From Clostridia bacterium (GTDB lineage: Bacteria > Bacillota_A > Clostridia > Oscillospirales > Acutalibacteraceae), in the NCBI GenBank assembly GCA_017390825.1, contig JAFPAK010000204.1, forward strand, positions 1 through 10,051: a DNA stretch of 10,051 nucleotides, written 5' to 3'. Positions 6,270 to 10,051 of this stretch are shown piece after piece. Each line of letters starts with the position of its first letter. Position 1 is the stretch's first letter. A program made the position numbers and the translations under genes. The notes beneath the pieces are model-generated. The model was not told the DNA's origin. It saw nothing but the letters and a program-made list of their open reading frames with translations, and did not search any database.

Positions 6270-7019
6270 ATGACTGATATAATTTTATGCGGCTGCAGCG
6301 GAAAAATGGGCAGAGTTATCAGCAACTGTCTTTCTACCCGTGAGGATTGCCGTATCGTTGCAGGAATTGACATAAGCGGTGTTAAGTACGCGGAATTCCC
6401 TGTTTATAAAACTGTCGAGGAAGTAACCGAGAAGGCTGATGTGATAATTGATTTTTCGCATCCGAGCGCACTTTCTGATGTGCTTGAATATGCAAAGTTA
6501 AACGGCATCGGCGCAGTTGTTGCCACAACCGGTCTTGACAAGGAGCATATCGAGCTTGTCAACAGCGCTGCAAAAGTCATCCCCGTATTCTTTACCTACA
6601 ATATGTCGCTTGGTGTAAACTTGCTGGCAGAACTTGCAAAGAAAGCGGCCGAGGTGCTTGGCGGCTTTGATATCGAAATAGTTGAAGCGCACCATAACCA
6701 GAAACTTGACGCTCCCAGCGGAACGGCTTTAATGCTTGCGGATGCAGTCATCGAAGGCTCTGAAAACGAAAAGGAGCTTGTATATGACCGTCACTCACGC
6801 CGTGCAAAGCGTGAGAAAAAGGAGATAGGCATGCACGCTATCCGTGGCGGCACTATCGTGGGTGAGCATCAGATAATTTTTGCCGGTCGTGATGAGATAG
6901 TTACACTCTCACACTCAGCACGCAGCAAGGAGATATTCGCAACCGGCGCAATTTCCGCCGCCGTATATCTTAAAGGAAAAGAAGCAGGACTTTATAATAT
7001 GTCTGATTTGCTGAAATAA
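6270..7019 (+). CDS. dapB: 4-Hydroxy-tetrahydrodipicolinate reductase
   Basis: 249 residues from the preferred start. It reduces the DapA product to tetrahydrodipicolinate with NAD(P)H. It shows the nucleotide-binding GCSGKMG (8-14), DFSHPSA (61-67), VATTGL (84-89), the catalytic EAHHNQKLDAPSGTA (139-153, with His141, His142 and Lys145) and the C-terminal GRDEIVTLSHSARS block (206-219). An in-frame ATG at 6237 would add 11 residues, but it lies inside the dapA end, and those residues precede the usual DapB start. The ATG at 6270 has AAAAAGG 9 nt upstream and puts the GxxGxxG motif where the family has it. It is the last gene of the operon and is followed by a strong terminator. Confidence 0.97.
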   Translation: MTDIILCGCSGKMGRVISNCLSTREDCRIVAGIDISGVKYAEFPVYKTVEEVTEKADVIIDFSHPSALSDVLEYAKLNGIGAVVATTGLDKEHIELVNSAAKVIPVFFTYNMSLGVNLLAELAKKAAEVLGGFDIEIVEAHHNQKLDAPSGTALMLADAVIEGSENEKELVYDRHSRRAKREKKEIGMHAIRGGTIVGEHQIIFAGRDEIVTLSHSARSKEIFATGAISAAVYLKGKEAGLYNMSDLLK

Positions 7020-7040
7020 CAGTTTAATTGATAAAGAATT

Positions 7041-7070
7041 TACGGCAGGGAAGACCCCTGCCGTATTTTT
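7041..7070 (+). terminator. Intrinsic terminator of asd-dapA-dapB
   Basis: TACGGCAGGG (7041-7050), loop AAGAC, CCCTGCCGTA (7056-7065), then TTTTT (7066-7070). It lies 21 nt after the dapB stop. Confidence 0.93.
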
Positions 7071-7081
7071 GCTTTTTATAC

Positions 7082-7114
7082 AGAAAAACAGACCGGATTA
7101 TTCTCCGGTCTGTT
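7082..7114 (-). terminator. Intrinsic terminator of serC-serA
   Basis: An 11-bp stem AACAGACCGGA/TCCGGTCTGTT (7087-7097/7104-7114) with a 6-nt loop. On the minus strand it is followed by a T-run (GTTTTTCTG), placing it as the terminator 17 nt after the serA stop. It lies back to back with the dap operon terminator. Confidence 0.88.
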
Positions 7115-7131
7115 ATGTTTTATTTCAAGGC

Positions 7132-8301
7132 TTATTTGACTACCCAAACACGGATAACTTCGTCGATATCACGGATAGCGTTTACAACTGTATCCGGAAC
7201 CGAATTAGTATCTGTATCAAGAACTGTGTAGGCATATTCTTTCTTTGAATTGTTTATAAGCTTGTCAATGTTAATATTCTCTTTAGATACGCAAGCGGAA
7301 ATTTTAGCGATAACGTTGGGAACATTCTTGTGTATAATGCAAATGCGGTTTGCTGTCGGAACACCAAGCTCTGTTGCAGGAAGATTAACTGAGTTTTTAA
7401 TAGAGCCCGTTTCAAGGAAGTTGATGATCTGGTCAGCAGCCATAACAGCGCAGTTTTCCTCTGACTCAGGTGATGATGCACCAAGGTGGGGAATAGCGAT
7501 AACGCCATCAACACCGATAACATCGTCATTCGGGAAGTCTGTTACATAAGATGCAACCTTACCGCTTTCGAGAGCTTTAATGATAGCTTCTGAATTAACA
7601 AGCTCGCCTCTGGCAAAGTTGAGAATACGGACTCCGTCTTTCATAGATGCGATAGCTTCGTCGCAGATCATATCACGGGTTTCGTTGTTGAGCGGAACAT
7701 GAATAGAAATATAATCGCAGTTTGCATATATATCGCTCAGGTTCTGTGCGTGGATAACGCTCTGTGAAAGAGTCCATGCACCGTCAACCGAAAGATACGG
7801 ATCGTGACCGTAAACCTTCATACCGAGTTTTTCGGCAGCGTTTGCAACAAGAATACCGATAGCTCCAAGTCCTATAACACCGAGAGTCTTGCCGGCGATT
7901 TCAGGACCTGCAAATGCACCCTTGCCTTTTTCAACCATCTTTCCAACCTCTGCGCCGTTGCCCTTGAGCGTTTTTGCCCACTCAATACCGTTCACGACCT
8001 TGCGTGAAGCGAGGAAAAGACCTGCAAGCACAAGCTCTTTTACAGCATTTGCGTTTGCACCGGGGGTGTTGAATACAACGATACCTTTTTCAGAGCAAGC
8101 ATCGATCGGAATATTGTTTGTACCTGCACCTGCTCTTGCGATAGCTTTAAGAGAAGCAGGAAGCTCAAGATCGTGCATAGATGCGCTGCGAACCAGTACT
8201 GCATCTGCATCTTCAACATTGTCAGAGCAAAGGTAACGCTTTTTGTCAAAACGGTCAAGACCCTTAGGCGAGATCTTATTAAGAGTTTTAATATTATACA
8301 T
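7132..8301 (-). CDS. serA: D-3-phosphoglycerate dehydrogenase with C-terminal ACT domain
   Basis: 389 residues. It oxidises 3-phosphoglycerate to 3-phosphohydroxypyruvate with NAD, the first step of the serine pathway. It has a substrate-domain N-terminus with RSAS (38-41) and ARAGAGTNNI (55-64), the nucleotide-binding GVIGLGAIG (141-149), catalytic Arg231 in NFARGELV, His272 in IPHLGASSPES, and a compact ACT domain at about 319-389 that may bind serine for feedback control. It lacks the extra intervening domain of long SerA forms. The usual catalytic Glu (DVFxxEP in E. coli-type enzymes) is replaced by the stretch TDFPNDD (254-260), leaving Asp259 or Asp260 as the nearest acidic residue. The start has AAAGGA about 10 nt upstream. 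It follows serC by 20 nt and is followed by a terminator. Confidence 0.94.
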   Translation of the reverse strand: MYNIKTLNKISPKGLDRFDKKRYLCSDNVEDADAVLVRSASMHDLELPASLKAIARAGAGTNNIPIDACSEKGIVVFNTPGANANAVKELVLAGLFLASRKVVNGIEWAKTLKGNGAEVGKMVEKGKGAFAGPEIAGKTLGVIGLGAIGILVANAAEKLGMKVYGHDPYLSVDGAWTLSQSVIHAQNLSDIYANCDYISIHVPLNNETRDMICDEAIASMKDGVRILNFARGELVNSEAIIKALESGKVASYVTDFPNDDVIGVDGVIAIPHLGASSPESEENCAVMAADQIINFLETGSIKNSVNLPATELGVPTANRICIIHKNVPNVIAKISACVSKENINIDKLINNSKKEYAYTVLDTDTNSVPDTVVNAIRDIDEVIRVWVVK

Positions 8302-8321
8302 AATTAAGTAATTCCTTTCGA

Positions 8322-9404
8322 TTATGAATGTTTCTCTTCAAATTCTTTCATAAATGCCACGAGTTTTTCAACACCCTCAATAGGCATAGCGTTGTAGATA
8401 GAAGCACGCATGCCGCCGACTGAACGGTGACCCTTGATATTTACAAAGCCTGCCTCTGTCGCTGCCTTTACAAATTCGGCATCTAACTCGTCGTTACCGG
8501 TTACAAACGGAACGTTCATCAATGAACGGTCTTCTTCAACAACGGTGCCCTTGAATATTTTACTATTGTCAAGGAAATCGTAAAGTATCTTTGCTTTTTT
8601 CTCATTGAGCTCCTTCATCTTCTCAAGTCCGCCGAGAGATTTGATCCACTCAAGCACAAGCTTTGCAATGTAAATAGTATAGCAAGGCGGTGTGTTGAAC
8701 ATTGAATCGTTGTCAGCATGTGTCTTGTAGTTGAGCATTGTAGGAGTGATATCCATAGCGTTGCCGATAAGATCCTCACGGATGATAACGAGTGTCATAC
8801 CAGCAGGAGCCATATTTTTCTGCGCACCGGCATAAAGCACACCGAACTTTGAAACATCAATAGGTTCTGAGAGAATGCAGGATGAGATATCTGCAACAAG
8901 CGGAATTTCGCCTGTTTCGGGCAGCCAATGATACTTTGTGCCGTAAATGGTGTTATTCATACAGATATGTACATAGTCTGCATCAGGAGAAATATCTTCC
9001 TTTGCAACCTTCGGGATATATGAATATGTCTTGTCAGCGGAAGATGCGATAGCCTTTGCTTCGCCGTAGCGTGCAGCTTCCTTATAAGCTTTGTTAGCCC
9101 ACTGACCGGTGATGATGTAATCAGCCTTGCCGTTTTTGGTCATAAGGTTCAGCGGAACCATAGCGAACTGTGTTGAGGCGCCGCCCTGAAGGAAGAGCAC
9201 CTTATAGTTATCAGGTACATTCATAACCTCACGAACGAGATCTTCGCATCCCTTGATGATCTCATCATAAACCTTTGAACGGTGTGACATTTCCATTACT
9301 GATTGGCCGCTGCCGTTGTAATCAAGCATTTCTGCTGCTGCTTTTTTGAGGACATCCTCAGGCAGCATGCTCGGACCTGCTGAAAAATTATAAACTCTTG
9401 ACAT
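8322..9404 (-). CDS. serC: Phosphoserine aminotransferase
   Basis: 360 residues, full length for the class V aminotransferase SerC. It uses glutamate to convert 3-phosphohydroxypyruvate to O-phosphoserine with PLP. It shows YNFSAGPSMLP (5-15), EMSHRSK (38-44), LFLQGGASTQFAMVP (70-84), DISSCILS (172-179), PLP-binding Lys196 in YAGAQKNMAPAG (191-202) and C-terminal FVNIKGHRSVGGMRASIYNA (320-339). The start has GGAGG 8 nt upstream and a strong promoter 45 nt beyond that start. It is the first gene of the serC-serA operon. No serB phosphatase is present in this window. Confidence 0.97.
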   Translation of the reverse strand: MSRVYNFSAGPSMLPEDVLKKAAAEMLDYNGSGQSVMEMSHRSKVYDEIIKGCEDLVREVMNVPDNYKVLFLQGGASTQFAMVPLNLMTKNGKADYIITGQWANKAYKEAARYGEAKAIASSADKTYSYIPKVAKEDISPDADYVHICMNNTIYGTKYHWLPETGEIPLVADISSCILSEPIDVSKFGVLYAGAQKNMAPAGMTLVIIREDLIGNAMDITPTMLNYKTHADNDSMFNTPPCYTIYIAKLVLEWIKSLGGLEKMKELNEKKAKILYDFLDNSKIFKGTVVEEDRSLMNVPFVTGNDELDAEFVKAATEAGFVNIKGHRSVGGMRASIYNAMPIEGVEKLVAFMKEFEEKHS

Positions 9405-9448
9405 AATAAATTCCTCCGAAAATAATAATATTTATACAACTGAATTCC

Positions 9449-9476
9449 ATTATACATACATAAAATTTGTTGTCAA
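9449..9476 (-). promoter_or_regulatory. Promoter of serC-serA
   Basis: On the minus strand, TTGACA (9471-9476) and TATAAT (9449-9454), both perfect consensus, are separated by 16 nt. The leader to the serC start is short (about 35-40 nt), leaving no room for a riboswitch or T-box. Confidence 0.9.
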
Positions 9477-9480
9477 GTGG

Positions 9481-9553
9481 ATTGACAAATTATTAACAAA
9501 GATTTCGTAAAAATTTGTGCTGTTTCTAAAAAGATTGACAAAAAAATAACAAA
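9481..9553. repeat. Pair of 20-nt direct repeats in the serC/sortase divergent region
   Basis: Copies at 9481-9500 and 9534-9553 share ATTGACAAA and TAACAAA, with differences only in the 4 bases between (17 of 20 identical). The start-to-start distance is 53 bp, close to five helical turns. They lie between two divergent promoters and next to the serC -35 box, so they could be a regulator-binding pair. AT-rich composition makes chance similarity possible. Confidence 0.45.
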
Positions 9554-9592
9554 CACAACGATTTATTTTACATTTTGGCAATCAATGTACTG

Positions 9593-9621
9593 TTGACAAG
9601 CAGTAACCGATGGGGTAAAAT
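9593..9621 (+). promoter_or_regulatory. Promoter of the class B sortase gene
   Basis: TTGACA (9593-9598), a 17-nt spacer and TAAAAT (9616-9621), about 30 nt upstream of the sortase start. It is divergent from the serC promoter. Confidence 0.85.
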
Positions 9622-9652
9622 ATATCCATACATACAAATTCGGAGGAATGGT

Positions 9653-10051
9653 ATGACAGATCAAATCAGAATCAAGCGTAATAATAAGCGTAGCTCAGGA
9701 AAGAGGAAATGGATCATCGTTTTTATCTGTGCTCTTATCGTGATGGCGCTTATAGCAGTTGGCTTGTATTTGTATTCGAGCGGATTTTTTGGCGGTAATG
9801 ATATGGAGGAATTCTATATTGAGCCTGCCGGAACTGAAAAAACAGTAGATACCCGTCCGGAAAATCCTATTGATTTTGAAAAGCTTTGGGAAACCAACAC
9901 CGATATATACGCATGGATAACTATTGACGGTACTAATGTTGATTATCCCATATTACAAAGCACCGATACATCTGATGATTTTTATCTCAAGCATAATATG
10001 TACAGGAATTCTTCGGTTTACGGAAGCATCTATACCGAAATGGCGAATGAA
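9653..10051 (+). CDS. Class B sortase, N-terminal part (runs off window)
   Basis: 133 residues are visible, with no stop before the window end. A basic N-terminus (residues 1-19, rich in Lys/Arg) is followed by one transmembrane helix (about 20-42), an acidic linker, and the start of the sortase beta-barrel. NPIDFEKLWETNTDIYAWI (71-89), GTNVDYPILQS (93-103), FYLKHN (110-115) and GSIYTE (124-129) match the N-terminal core of class B sortases, which attach proteins to peptidoglycan or build pili. The catalytic His, Cys and Arg lie beyond the window, so activity cannot be judged. The start is ATG 9653 with GGAGG 6 nt upstream; the ATG at 9648 is closed by TGA after one codon. Downstream substrate or pilin genes would be expected if it is a dedicated sortase. 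Confidence 0.88.
   Translation, partial: MTDQIRIKRNNKRSSGKRKWIIVFICALIVMALIAVGLYLYSSGFFGGNDMEEFYIEPAGTEKTVDTRPENPIDFEKLWETNTDIYAWITIDGTNVDYPILQSTDTSDDFYLKHNMYRNSSVYGSIYTEMANE

Noticed and set aside
7028..7231. Plus-strand 67-codon ORF after dapB
   Set aside because: It reads through both convergent terminators and into the serA 3' end; no ribosome binding site.
9405..9480. T-box or riboswitch upstream of serC
   Set aside because: The strong promoter leaves a leader of only about 40 nt, too short for such elements.

Overview
The window looks like chromosomal DNA of a Gram-positive gut-type Clostridium relative, most likely an Oscillospiraceae/Ruminococcus-like species. This is inferred from moderate GC, strong GGAGG-type ribosome binding sites, TTGACA/TATAAT promoters, a lysine riboswitch on a dap operon, and a class B sortase. 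The species cannot be fixed from sequence alone. Most of the window is ordinary housekeeping metabolism; the unusual material is in the non-coding DNA.

Layout. (1) Positions 1-470 hold no convincing gene. They carry two arrays of tiny hairpins, each with a different palindrome, separated by a conserved 9-nt linker (AATATAACT or its reverse complement). The second array runs directly into the terminator hairpin of a minus-strand tRNA-Gln(TTG) gene at 471-545, which has its own promoter. (2) Positions 607-3955, all minus strand, read queA, then tgt, then a membrane-anchored family 2 glycosyltransferase. QueA and Tgt are two steps of queuosine tRNA modification. The 224-nt queA-tgt gap is packed with inverted repeats. 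(3) Positions 3957-7070, plus strand, form a lysine-regulated unit: promoter, lysine riboswitch with terminator, asd (archaeal/fungal-type), dapA, dapB, terminator. Together the three enzymes take aspartyl phosphate to tetrahydrodipicolinate for lysine and peptidoglycan diaminopimelate. (4) Positions 7082-9476, minus strand, form a serine biosynthesis unit: promoter, serC, serA, terminator, converging on the dap operon. (5) From 9593 a divergent promoter drives a class B sortase gene that runs off the window end.

How it fits together. The asd-dapA-dapB operon should be shut off by lysine through premature termination. SerC and SerA catalyse two steps of the phosphorylated serine pathway; no serB is present here. 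The divergent serC/sortase region contains two near-identical 20-nt direct repeats that could be an operator. I see no defence system, prophage, transposase gene or CRISPR array. The best candidates for something not yet described are the hairpin-linker arrays and the nested inverted repeat between queA and tgt.
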